The translations under genes were made by a program, and so were the position numbers. From Desulfobacterales bacterium (GTDB lineage: Bacteria; Desulfobacterota; Desulfobacteria; Desulfobacterales; UBA5852), in the NCBI GenBank assembly GCA_016735415.1, contig JAERRP010000543.1, forward strand, positions 1 through 5,957: 5,957 bases of DNA, read 5' to 3'. The notes below the pieces were generated by a model. That model made no database searches. It saw only the letters and a program-made list of their open reading frames with translations, and was not told the origin of the DNA. This document shows, piece by piece, positions 1 to 5,899 of this stretch (positions within the stretch are counted from its first letter, which is position 1; the number at the start of each line of letters is the position of its first letter).

Positions 1-567
1 GAACAGGAAGCATCCCGGGAGCACCTGGAGGCTGTGGACGGTCTGATCGGACAGGCGCTTGAAACGGCGCCGGATGCCGCTTTTCTGGCCACGGCGGACC
101 ATGGCATGAATTATAAAAGACAATGCTGGGATTTGAAGCAAGTCCTCGAAGAAAAAGGGGTGCCGCCCCGCTTTGTCCTGTCACCCGAAAGGGATTACTA
201 CATCGTGCATCACCGCAATTTTACCGGCTGTTCCTGGATTTGGCTTCACCATCCGAACGATGCCGCCCGAACCATCGACAGCCTTCAAGCACTGCCCGGT
301 GTCGAGGAAGTCATGTCCCGGGAAACGGCGGCCGCCAGGTTCAACCTCAATCCCGCGCATATCGGCGATCTCATCGTGACCGGCGACCGGGACACGATGT
401 TCGGCGACATGGACACCGCCCACGAAATTTTGCCGGCAACCTACCGGGCCCACGGCTCCCTTTATGAAATGCGCCTGCCGCTGATTATCTGGAACCAATC
501 CGGCCCCCTCCCGCCCGAAGATACTTTCCGATTCAACCTCGATCTGACCCGCCATCTGTATCGATAG
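1..567 (+). CDS. Phosphonoacetate hydrolase-like phosphodiesterase, C-terminal part (5' end outside window)
   Basis: The frame is open from base 1 to a TAG stop at 565-567, leaving 188 residues of a longer enzyme. The GTG at 34 is only an internal codon, since in-frame sequence continues upstream to the window edge. The fragment carries late metal-binding motifs of the alkaline phosphatase / nucleotide pyrophosphatase superfamily: TADHGMN (Asp at 97-99, His at 100-102) and RAHGSLYE (His at 451-453). Between them lie a VHH segment and the IGDLIV stretch, in the order seen in phosphonoacetate hydrolases, zinc enzymes that split the C-P bond of phosphonoacetate to give acetate and phosphate. The nucleophile Thr and substrate-binding lysines of that family lie in the missing N-terminal part, so the substrate is unproven. 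Another type I phosphodiesterase is the main alternative. The superfamily is secure; the exact reaction is inferred. Confidence 0.8.
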   Translation, partial: EQEASREHLEAVDGLIGQALETAPDAAFLATADHGMNYKRQCWDLKQVLEEKGVPPRFVLSPERDYYIVHHRNFTGCSWIWLHHPNDAARTIDSLQALPGVEEVMSRETAAARFNLNPAHIGDLIVTGDRDTMFGDMDTAHEILPATYRAHGSLYEMRLPLIIWNQSGPLPPEDTFRFNLDLTRHLYR

Positions 568-574
568 CGGAAAG

Positions 575-600
575 CGTGCCTGATCGGCACGGACAATTTT
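575..600 (+). terminator. Weak intrinsic terminator after the phosphodiesterase gene
   Basis: A 6-bp perfect stem, CGTGCC (575-580) with GGCACG (586-591), closes a 5-base loop. After five bases it is followed by four T (597-600). It lies 7 bases past the stop codon of the upstream gene, the expected place. The short stem and short, displaced T tract make it modest. Confidence 0.45.
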
Positions 601-907
601 GGGCTGGGAAAAATCAAATGGGCTCCGGGACGCCCTTTGATATGTTGATAAGCCGAACAACTTAAGCGCTTAAGGCGACAGGTTCATTACGATGGTCGAT
701 TCGGGAAGAACTTGGAATAGATGAAATCGTCTCAGATGGGCAACCTGATACGCAAGAAGACGCATATTGATCATGATCGGATTGTCGATGGTGCGGCTGT
801 GCTTAAACAGGGTGTCTGACAACTTAAAACGGCGGCAGAAGCTAAATAACTTCAGAAGGCAAACATCCGCGCATGGAAAGGCGCAACCCCCTCATGCGGC
901 CGGGCAT
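601..907. other. Gap of about 300 bases with no convincing gene
   Basis: This stretch separates the end of the rightward phosphodiesterase gene from the end of the leftward hypothetical gene. It holds the 14-bp palindrome at 661-674 and a 10-bp palindrome (GATCATGATC, 769-778). The short open stretches are interrupted by stops, lack a ribosome binding site and resemble no family I know. One run around 667-770 has a faintly protein-like composition (a segment reading EELGIDEIVSDG) but no start codon, so it could be a gene remnant or chance. The longer frame starting at 767 runs into the opposite-strand gene and looks like a shadow. Confidence 0.4.
661..674. repeat. Perfect 14-bp palindrome
   Basis: CTTAAGCGCTTAAG is its own reverse complement over 14 bases, in the gap between two convergent genes. 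No T tract follows, so it is not a terminator. It could be a dimeric-protein binding site or a chance palindrome. I see no promoter next to it. Confidence 0.5.
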
Positions 908-1357
908 TCAAATATCGCCTTCATCGAACCATTTCCAGAACGCCTCGGACCCAAAAGGCTCCGGAGGAAAATCCGGCAGGGGGTCATCCTGGCGTTCATC
1001 ATTCCGCAGACACGCTTCGAATAATTCCACCGGAAATGACGAAGTTGTGTTTTCAGGGTCCATTTCCTCCGGTTCAATGGGTGTTATCTTCCAGGCCACA
1101 TCCCCATAACCCGCATCTCGAAACGCGTTGGCGATGCGCAGGTACCGGGATTCATCCAGCTCATGGGAATCGATCAGCTTCGAAAATTTAATCTGGAGCC
1201 GATGACTTCCGTCAACCTGGGTAACGACACCGTGAATTTTTCGATGATCACGATAGTTTTCCTGACCCAGCTTTTCTTCTATAAAAGGCTGAATGTCTTC
1301 GTAGATAACGTCCTTGGACAGAAGCGCCATAATAGAGATTCGTACTTTTCCTTCCAT
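908..1357 (-). CDS. Hypothetical acidic cytoplasmic protein, 149 residues
   Basis: I do not recognise a family. The frame runs leftward from ATG at 1357 to TGA at 908-910. An in-frame TAA lies seven codons upstream of this ATG with no other start between, so 1357 is the most upstream possible start. An AGGAG precedes it, but about 12 bases away, which is long. The protein opens with a hydrophobic-alternating segment (VRISIMALL) followed by a helix-like acidic stretch. A basic middle follows (residues about 35-60), and the tail is rich in Asp, Glu and Pro, ending FWKWFDEGDI. There is no signal peptide, membrane span or cysteine cluster, so it is probably soluble and cytosolic. Its composition is sensible and it has its own intergenic upstream region, which favours a real gene. 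It converges on the phosphodiesterase gene and diverges from the nucleoside hydrolase. Confidence 0.65.
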   Translation of the reverse strand: MEGKVRISIMALLSKDVIYEDIQPFIEEKLGQENYRDHRKIHGVVTQVDGSHRLQIKFSKLIDSHELDESRYLRIANAFRDAGYGDVAWKITPIEPEEMDPENTTSSFPVELFEACLRNDERQDDPLPDFPPEPFGSEAFWKWFDEGDI

Positions 1358-1456
1358 TGGCGGGATACTCTCCTGTTATGAATTGGCTTTACACTTATCA
1401 GTTGTCCTTCTTCTCCGCATCCAGTATCTATTCCAAATCAACCCTTTACCGTGTCC

Positions 1457-1482
1457 TTAATAGGGGGCCGGTTCGTTGTCAA
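1457..1482 (-). promoter_or_regulatory. Candidate promoter for the leftward hypothetical gene
   Basis: Read leftward there is a perfect TTGACA -35 (1482-1477) and, after 14 bases, TATTAA (1462-1457). The spacer is too short for a typical sigma70 promoter, so the -10 assignment is doubtful. It lies about 100 bases upstream of the ATG at 1357. Confidence 0.3.
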
Positions 1483-1510
1483 GACTAACCCACTAAATTT
1501 GGCATTTATA

Positions 1511-1538
1511 TTTACACTTTACCATACACAGGTATAAA
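1511..1538 (+). promoter_or_regulatory. Sigma70-type promoter for the nucleoside hydrolase gene
   Basis: TTTACA at 1511-1516 matches five of six -35 consensus bases. TATAAA at 1533-1538 matches five of six -10 bases, and the spacer is 16 bases. Transcription would begin near 1545, giving a leader of about 90 bases before the GTG at 1638. The surrounding sequence is AT-rich, as expected for a promoter. Confidence 0.5.
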
Positions 1539-1637
1539 CATATTTTATTCTTCTCGAATAACTATCAACTTAATAGGCACTCATGTGAAAATGAATCGCC
1601 ATCGGGTACCGCCATCCACAAAAACAGGATTGCTTCC

Positions 1638-2661
1638 GTGACCTCTAAAATCATCATGGATATCGACAATGCCCTGACGCTGCCCGCCCAGGACACCGAC
1701 GATGCCATCGCGCTGGCGCTGGCACTGGTTTCGCCGGAACTCGAACTTGTGGGCATCACTACCTGCGCCGGCAATTGCCGCACACCGCAATCCACCTGCA
1801 ATACGCTGCGCCTGCTGCAGGCGGCCGACGTTCCCCGTATTCCCGTGGTCGAGGGACGGTCCGAACCCCTTATCCGGGACCGCCGGGCGCACTTTCATTA
1901 TCTCGAGCGCAAAAGCGCAGGGGCGCTACTGGATGAATTTGCCGGAACTGACCGCGCCCGATCTGAAGCGGTCGGCAATACCCGCCCATGATTTCATCGT
2001 CCGGACGCTGAAACAATATCCGGGAAAAATCACGTATATCGCGCTGGGATCTTTCACGAACCTGGCACTGGCGCTGCTGATTGAGCCCGGGTTGGCGGAA
2101 ACACTCAAACAGGTGGTTCACATGGGCGGTGTTTTTCAACCGTTGGAAGGCACCCCATTTATCTGGTCGACCCCCGACATTCCGGACAACATCTGGCAGA
2201 CCACACTGCGCTTCAACACCGCCTTCGACCCCGAGGCTTCCACCGTGGTATTTCGATCGGGCGTACCCCTAACCTTCATCACCGCCAATGTGACCTGCCG
2301 GGTTTTTCAACGTCCCTCCCATCTGGATCGACTTGAAGCCGTGACATCGCCCTTCCACCGTTTTCTGCATGCTTACGCCCGCCCCTGGGTGAACTGGTCG
2401 ATCGCCGAACGTCAACTGCCGGGCGCGCACATGCACGATCCCCTGACGTTGGCCATGGTTATCGACCCCACCTTCTGTCGCCTGGACACCCTGTATCTGG
2501 ACGATAAGGCCTTTTCAGACGGCCAAAGCCCCTGGCTTTCTTACGCCCCCGTCGGTCGCCCGGTCCGGGTGGCCACCGATGTGGACAGTCATCGCTTTGA
2601 AACTTTCCTGGCCGACCGCCTGTGCCACCCCGTACTGCCGGCCTACCACACCGGACGATGA
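1638..2661 (+). pseudogene. Inosine/uridine-type nucleoside hydrolase, disrupted by a one-base frameshift
   Basis: The enzyme family cleaves the N-glycosidic bond of ribonucleosides to free base and ribose in the cytosol, using a bound calcium. Translation starts at GTG 1638, eight bases after AGGA at 1626-1629. The first frame gives an N-terminal Asp cluster (D8, D10, D21, D22) and CAGNC, then stops at 1991. The rest continues in the +1 frame to TGA at 2659-2661, with ALGSFTNLALAL, HMGGV, RFNTAFDPEA and the calcium-ligand motif MHDPL (Asp codon 2437-2439). Removing one G from the GGGG run at 1920-1923 joins the halves smoothly (KSAGRYWMNLPELT) into 340 residues, close to family length. The extra base could be a real mutation or a sequencing or assembly error. 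The HGxDG segment of classical members is not evident. Family assignment is firm; the substrate is unknown. Confidence 0.85.
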
Positions 2662-2822
2662 TCCCCTCCGCCTGGCATCGCGGTTGCGAGTCCGCAGGGC
2701 TTCATTCCCAGTCCCGTCCACGATTTACGGTCCCGGCGGCATACATGCCTTGGGTCTTGCCTGTTGGCCTGGAAGATGGATTTGAGCATCGGACGCATCC
2801 AATCCTGGCAATAATTCGTATT

Positions 2823-2850
2823 ATTTCATATTGTTATAATGATTTCATAT
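2823..2850 (+). repeat. Two 9-bp direct repeats flanking a -10 element
   Basis: ATTTCATAT occurs at 2823-2831 and again at 2842-2850. The copies are 19 bases apart start to start, near two turns of the helix, on either side of a TATAAT. This spacing would suit a regulator binding one face of the DNA, but in AT-rich sequence a 9-base match can be chance. Confidence 0.35.
2832..2840 (+). promoter_or_regulatory. Extended -10 promoter element
   Basis: TGTTATAAT contains a perfect TATAAT (2835-2840) preceded by TGN, the extended -10 form that can work without a good -35. No good -35 is visible 16-18 bases upstream. It would start transcripts near 2847 toward the CDP-alcohol phosphatidyltransferase gene, with a leader of roughly 110 bases. 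Confidence 0.4.
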
Positions 2851-2853
2851 ACA

Positions 2854-2866
2854 ACGGTCGTACCGT
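2854..2866. repeat. Short inverted repeat, possible operator
   Basis: ACGGT (2854-2858) and ACCGT (2862-2866) form a perfect 5-bp inverted repeat around a 3-base centre. It lies just after the extended -10 start region and before the next -35. A second small hairpin, GCGG (2867-2870) with CCGC (2877-2880), abuts it. The function is unknown. Confidence 0.25.
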
Positions 2867-2880
2867 GCGGCAACCTCCGC

Positions 2881-2908
2881 TTGACACCGGCTTGGTTTTT
2901 TTAATAAT
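2881..2908 (+). promoter_or_regulatory. Sigma70-type promoter for the tandem CDP-alcohol phosphatidyltransferase gene
   Basis: A perfect -35, TTGACA, at 2881-2886 is followed after 16 bases by AATAAT at 2903-2908, five of six -10 bases. The predicted start near 2915 gives a leader of about 40 bases. The spacer includes a run of seven T (2896-2902), but no strong stem precedes it, so I read this as a promoter rather than a terminator. Confidence 0.5.
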
Positions 2909-2955
2909 TTAGTTCATAGTGTTCAAGCTTTTCACACTTGACCCGCAGGAGTGTA

Positions 2956-4470
2956 ATGTCAAATTTATCGGATGACGCGCAGGCACCTAAAACGCATCAT
3001 TTCTCGGCCAGAATCGCCACCATCCTTGTGTTCAGCCGGCCGTTTCTTGTTTTCGGCGGTATGCTCTGCGCCCTCGCGGTCATGTGGAAGCAGGAGCCGG
3101 TTGTCTATACCATTGGGGTCTGCCTGCTATTACTCTCCATGACCTTCGATCTGGTGGACGGCTGGTTCGCGGCCCGCTTTGTGCCGAATGCACCGCTGGC
3201 ACCCCTGGCCGACCGCCTCATGGACAAACTGGTCTATTCGATCATCTTTCCGGTGATTGCCACAGGGATGATGTGGCGTTTGATCGTTATCACGCCCGAC
3301 CCCACCCGGGGCGAACTCCTGCATGCCGTCTTCGTGCTTCTGCTCTGCGTCACAGTGCTGATCCGTGACAATTTTGCGTCCTTCATGCGGGGTTTCGCCA
3401 TCCGGCAGGGCGTGGAGCCCGAAAGGAGCGAGTACAACCGCATGCGGACAATTGTGGCCGCACCGGTCAGTGCCCTGCTGTACGCCTATGCCTTTTACGT
3501 ACCGGAGGGCCCGCCCTCGTGGGTCTATTTCAAAATTTCCTGGCTGGCCAATTTCCCGCTGCGGGGCCTTTTCTTTATCGAAATCCTTTTTCTCGTGATC
3601 AACTTCGGTTCCATTGCGGGGTACTGCCGTAAATACGGTCAGGCCTGCCTGGATGAATTGTGCATGGGCAACGAAAGCCTCCGACGGCGCATCCTGGCCT
3701 TTTTCCCCAATGCCCTGACGGTCATGAATGCCATGATGGGCCTGATTGCCGTTTTTTTTGCCTACCAGGGCCGCGTCCGTGAATCCTACCTGATGCTGAT
3801 CGGTGCGGCCACATTCGATAAGCTGGACGGCATGGTGGCCCGCCGGCTGGGGCTCACTGAACCACTGCCCGAAGAAAGGGGCAAGCGCAAAATCAACCTG
3901 GGCAACCTGATGGACGATTTCGCCGACGGCGTGAGCTTCTGCATTGTCCCCGGCTGGATCTTCTATGTGGTCATGACCGATTTCAGCAGTGGGCGGCTGG
4001 CAGAGCTCCCGGTCGGATTGGTGGGACTGTTTTACGTGGCCATGGGGATTGCCCGCCTGATCTATTTCACCGTGGACAAAACGCCGATACCCGGTTTTTT
4101 CAAAGGGCTGCCCACTCCAGCCGCCGCACTCCTGGTGGTAACACCGTTGATCATGCTCGCCCAGGTCTATCCCGACGGAACCCGCTGGGTTGCTTTCTGG
4201 GGCTATTTCGCTTTCGGCCTGGTGCTGTTTACCGCTTTTCTGATGAACTGCTATTTCATCCGCTACTTGCACATAGGGCGCTATATGAGCCGCAATCCCT
4301 GGATCACGCGTCTGGCCCTGTTGGTCCTGGTGAGCGTGGTCACCCCCTATTTTGGTGTGATCTGTCTGATCTTCATGCTCCTGTATATCCTCTCTCCCCT
4401 GGTGACCTGGCGGATCGACCCCGAGGAAGCTGCCCGGGAAACCCGGGTTGAATCCACCCATTCCGGATAA
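2956..4470 (+). CDS. Tandem-domain CDP-alcohol phosphatidyltransferase membrane protein
   Basis: The family transfers a phosphatidyl group from CDP-diacylglycerol to an alcohol in the inner membrane, as in phosphatidylserine and phosphatidylglycerophosphate synthesis. Start is ATG 2956, four bases after AGGAG (2947-2951); the in-frame TTG at 2938 lacks such a site. The 504 residues carry two copies of the catalytic motif. Copy 1 has D65, D68, G69, D86 and D90 at canonical spacing, but the usual Arg and second Gly are A73 and A82. Copy 2 (D288, D291, G292, A295, R296, G316, D320, D324) is complete, with about ten extra charged residues before G316. A GLPTPAAA stretch (residues 384-391) after copy 2 resembles phosphatidylserine synthases. 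The region after copy 1 (RDNFASFMRG, about 137-146) is more like phosphatidylglycerophosphate synthase. Many hydrophobic spans surround both motifs. Most relatives are about half this length with one motif. Substrates are unproven. Confidence 0.85.
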   Translation: MSNLSDDAQAPKTHHFSARIATILVFSRPFLVFGGMLCALAVMWKQEPVVYTIGVCLLLLSMTFDLVDGWFAARFVPNAPLAPLADRLMDKLVYSIIFPVIATGMMWRLIVITPDPTRGELLHAVFVLLLCVTVLIRDNFASFMRGFAIRQGVEPERSEYNRMRTIVAAPVSALLYAYAFYVPEGPPSWVYFKISWLANFPLRGLFFIEILFLVINFGSIAGYCRKYGQACLDELCMGNESLRRRILAFFPNALTVMNAMMGLIAVFFAYQGRVRESYLMLIGAATFDKLDGMVARRLGLTEPLPEERGKRKINLGNLMDDFADGVSFCIVPGWIFYVVMTDFSSGRLAELPVGLVGLFYVAMGIARLIYFTVDKTPIPGFFKGLPTPAAALLVVTPLIMLAQVYPDGTRWVAFWGYFAFGLVLFTAFLMNCYFIRYLHIGRYMSRNPWITRLALLVLVSVVTPYFGVICLIFMLLYILSPLVTWRIDPEEAARETRVESTHSG

Positions 4471-4486
4471 CGCCCGCCCTCCTGGC

Positions 4487-4515
4487 TTGACACGGCGCCC
4501 TTCTAAAACTATAGG
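4487..4515 (+). promoter_or_regulatory. Sigma70-type promoter for the YchJ-like gene
   Basis: A perfect TTGACA at 4487-4492, a 17-base spacer and TATAGG at 4510-4515 (four of six -10 bases) lie just after the preceding gene. The leader to the ATG at 4639 would be about 115 bases. In it a small hairpin, CCGA (4552-4555) with TCGG (4561-4564), is followed by TTTT and could act as a weak attenuator. No clear terminator for the upstream gene is seen before this promoter, so read-through is possible. Confidence 0.55.
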
Positions 4516-4627
4516 CCATCTATCCCTCAGGGCTCACGAAACGCCGGCCGGCCGAAGGCATCGGTTTTAGAATGTACGTTGTTTTTGTACACGCCCTTTA
4601 AACGTGATGATGGAAGCACGATGACTC

Positions 4628-4633
4628 AGGAGG
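4628..4633 (+). promoter_or_regulatory. Strong ribosome binding site that fixes the YchJ-like start
   Basis: AGGAGG sits five bases before ATG 4639. It lies inside the reading frame that would begin at the upstream ATG 4621, which has only a poor site of its own. It therefore favours 4639. Confidence 0.7.
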
Positions 4634-4638
4634 TAGGA

Positions 4639-5127
4639 ATGGATCTTTGCCCTTGCGGCAGTGAACGCGAATACAGTGAATGCTGCCAGCCGCTGGTTGA
4701 AGGCGGTCAGACGGCGGAAACCGCCGAAGCCCTGATGCGGGCACGCTACAGCGCCTATGTCACAACGGCGGTGGATTTCATCATCGACACCACCCACACG
4801 TCCCAGCGCAGCAACTACACGACCGAAGGTATTCGGAAGTGGTCCCGCAGCAGCGAATGGAAGGGCCTGACCATTGTCCGCACCGAGCGGGGCGGCCCGG
4901 AAGATAAAGACGGCACCGTTGAATTTGTGGCCCGGTACATCGAAAAAGGCAGAAGCGTCAACCACCATGAAATCGCCCAATTTCGTCGTGAAGAGAGCCG
5001 CTGGGTCTTCTATGACGGCGAAGCACCCAAACCCCGGACGGTCAAGAGGGAAGCGCCCAAGGTCGGCCGGAATGTGCCCTGTCCCTGCGGAAGTGGTAAA
5101 AAATTTAAAAAATGCTGCGGTGCCTGA
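4639..5127 (+). CDS. ychJ: YchJ/UPF0225 family protein with two SEC-C zinc motifs
   Basis: The 162-residue product matches the YchJ plan end to end. An N-terminal SEC-C motif, [13 protein letters not shown] (C4, C6, C15, C16), is followed by a central NTF2-like domain with [11 protein letters not shown] (31-41), EWKGLTI (73-79) and VEFVARY (94-100). A linker of basic residues leads to a C-terminal SEC-C motif, [13 protein letters not shown] (C148, C150, C159, C160). E. coli YchJ is of similar length and ends almost identically. SEC-C motifs bind zinc and in SecA contact SecB and ribosomes; the role of YchJ proteins is not established. Start is ATG 4639, chosen by the AGGAGG at 4628-4633. The protein is soluble with no signal peptide. 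The nitroreductase gene follows after 85 bases with no evident terminator, so the two are probably one transcript. Confidence 0.9.
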   Translation: MDLCPCGSEREYSECCQPLVEGGQTAETAEALMRARYSAYVTTAVDFIIDTTHTSQRSNYTTEGIRKWSRSSEWKGLTIVRTERGGPEDKDGTVEFVARYIEKGRSVNHHEIAQFRREESRWVFYDGEAPKPRTVKREAPKVGRNVPCPCGSGKKFKKCCGA

Positions 5128-5212
5128 CAGCAGGTCAAATCCATCCGCTACGCCAGGCTGAAGGCCCTGCACCCCAAAAAACGTGAAAACCCGATTCAAG
5201 GAGTGTTACGCC

Positions 5213-5755
5213 ATGTTTGCCGACCTGATTCGCAACCGGCGCAGTATGCGCCAGTTCCTGGAGCAACCGATTGAACAGGATAAAATCAATGCCCTGGTGG
5301 AAGCGGCCCTGCGTGCGCCGTCCTCGCGCAGCCTCAATCCCTGGGAATTCATCCTGGTGGACAACCGCGATCAACTGACCGCCCTGGCAGCGGCCAAACC
5401 GCACGGGGCCGCCTTTCTGGCAAACGCGCCCCTGGGCATCGTGGTCTGCGCCGACCCCCAACGCTGCGATGTCTGGGTGGAAGACTGTTCCATCGCGGTC
5501 ATCTTTGTCCAGCTGATGGCCGAGTCCCTGGGGCTTGGAAGCTGCTGGATCCAGATTCGCAAGCGCAGCCATGCCTCCGGCCGCCCGGCCCGCGATCATA
5601 TTGCCGATCTTCTGCACATTCCCGCACATCTATCGGTGGAGGCCATGATCGCCATCGGCTACCCGGCCCGCCAAAAAACCCCGCACCCCTTTTCAGCCCT
5701 TCCATTCGAAAAAATTCATTACAGCGATTATGGCCGACCCTACAAAAAAAACTAA
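5213..5755 (+). CDS. Nitroreductase-family FMN oxidoreductase, small type
   Basis: The family uses FMN and NAD(P)H to reduce nitro compounds, quinones, flavins or other acceptors in the cytosol, usually as a dimer. This 180-residue member shows the expected order: RNRRSMRQF near the N-terminus (R9, R10, S11 and R13, flavin phosphate contacts), RAPSSRSLNPWEF (34-46), the ESLGLGSCWIQ helix-strand region (104-114) and AIGYPARQKTPH (147-158) at the flavin site. The length suits the short nitroreductases. Start is ATG 5213, nine bases after AAGGAG (5198-5203); the in-frame GTG at 5183 lies upstream of that site and is unlikely. The stop is TAA at 5753-5755. It probably shares a transcript with the YchJ-like gene. 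The physiological substrate cannot be told from sequence. Confidence 0.9.
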   Translation: MFADLIRNRRSMRQFLEQPIEQDKINALVEAALRAPSSRSLNPWEFILVDNRDQLTALAAAKPHGAAFLANAPLGIVVCADPQRCDVWVEDCSIAVIFVQLMAESLGLGSCWIQIRKRSHASGRPARDHIADLLHIPAHLSVEAMIAIGYPARQKTPHPFSALPFEKIHYSDYGRPYKKN

Positions 5756-5770
5756 AGTCTCCGTCTGCGG

Positions 5771-5799
5771 CGACGATATGATATGTAAGGGCATCGTCG
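5771..5799 (+). other. Hairpin A in the 3' region, overlaps hairpin B
   Basis: CGACGAT (5771-5777) pairs perfectly with ATCGTCG (5793-5799) around a 15-base loop. Its right arm shares four bases (5796-5799) with the left arm of hairpin B, so both cannot form fully at once. Confidence 0.4.
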
Positions 5800-5839
5800 G
5801 GCATCTTGTCTGAAGATAATGCTCAGCAGGATGCCCGAC
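5796..5839 (+). other. Hairpin B, long stem after the nitroreductase gene
   Basis: GTCGGGCATC (5796-5805) pairs perfectly with GATGCCCGAC (5830-5839). Four more pairs, including two G-U, extend the stem inward (5806-5809 with 5826-5829). No T tract follows, so it is not an intrinsic terminator by itself. It may protect the 3' end of the message or belong to a small RNA ending at the terminator at 5866-5899. Confidence 0.55.
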
Positions 5840-5865
5840 AGATTCTTCATAACCTTCCTTGGTCC

Positions 5866-5899
5866 CACCGGGGCGGCTTCGGCCGCCCCAGTGTTTCTT
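5866..5899 (+). terminator. Strong GC-rich terminator with a UUCG tetraloop
   Basis: GGGGCGGC (5870-5877) and GCCGCCCC (5882-5889) form a perfect 8-bp stem around TTCG, a very stable loop. Beyond one C-A mismatch the stem continues with CAC (5866-5868) and GTG (5891-5893). TTTCTT (5894-5899) follows. It would end the YchJ-nitroreductase transcript on the plus strand. The last 58 bases of the window after it show no gene or clear signal. Confidence 0.8.

Noticed and set aside
181..660. A minus-strand frame of 159 residues opposite the phosphodiesterase
   Set aside because: It is a shadow of the conserved plus-strand gene, with no ribosome binding site or recognisable motif.
736..819. A 27-codon frame starting at ATG 736 in the gap
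   Set aside because: It is short, has no ribosome binding site and resembles no known small protein.
2867..2902. A possible terminator ending in seven T before the tandem transferase gene
   Set aside because: The only stem (4 bp, 2867-2880) ends 15 bases before the T run, and a consensus -35 lies between them, so a promoter explains the sequence better.
3130..4461. A 443-residue open frame on the minus strand opposite the CDP-alcohol phosphatidyltransferase gene
   Set aside because: It mirrors the real gene codon by codon. Its product is rich in His, Gln and Gly with no domain, and the plus-strand frame has clear motifs and a ribosome binding site.
4572..4601. A nine-codon leader peptide (MYVVFVHAL) before the YchJ-like gene, overlapping a TGTAC/GTACA inverted repeat
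   Set aside because: No ribosome binding site precedes it and the codons show no run of one amino acid, so attenuation by a leader peptide is not supported.
4567..5199. A 210-residue minus-strand frame opposite the YchJ-like gene
   Set aside because: It has low-complexity Ala/Phe/Gly composition and no family resemblance. The plus strand carries two SEC-C motifs at the proper places.
5128..5212. A possible terminator between the YchJ-like and nitroreductase genes
   Set aside because: Only 4-5 bp imperfect stems can be drawn and there is no T tract, so co-transcription is more likely.
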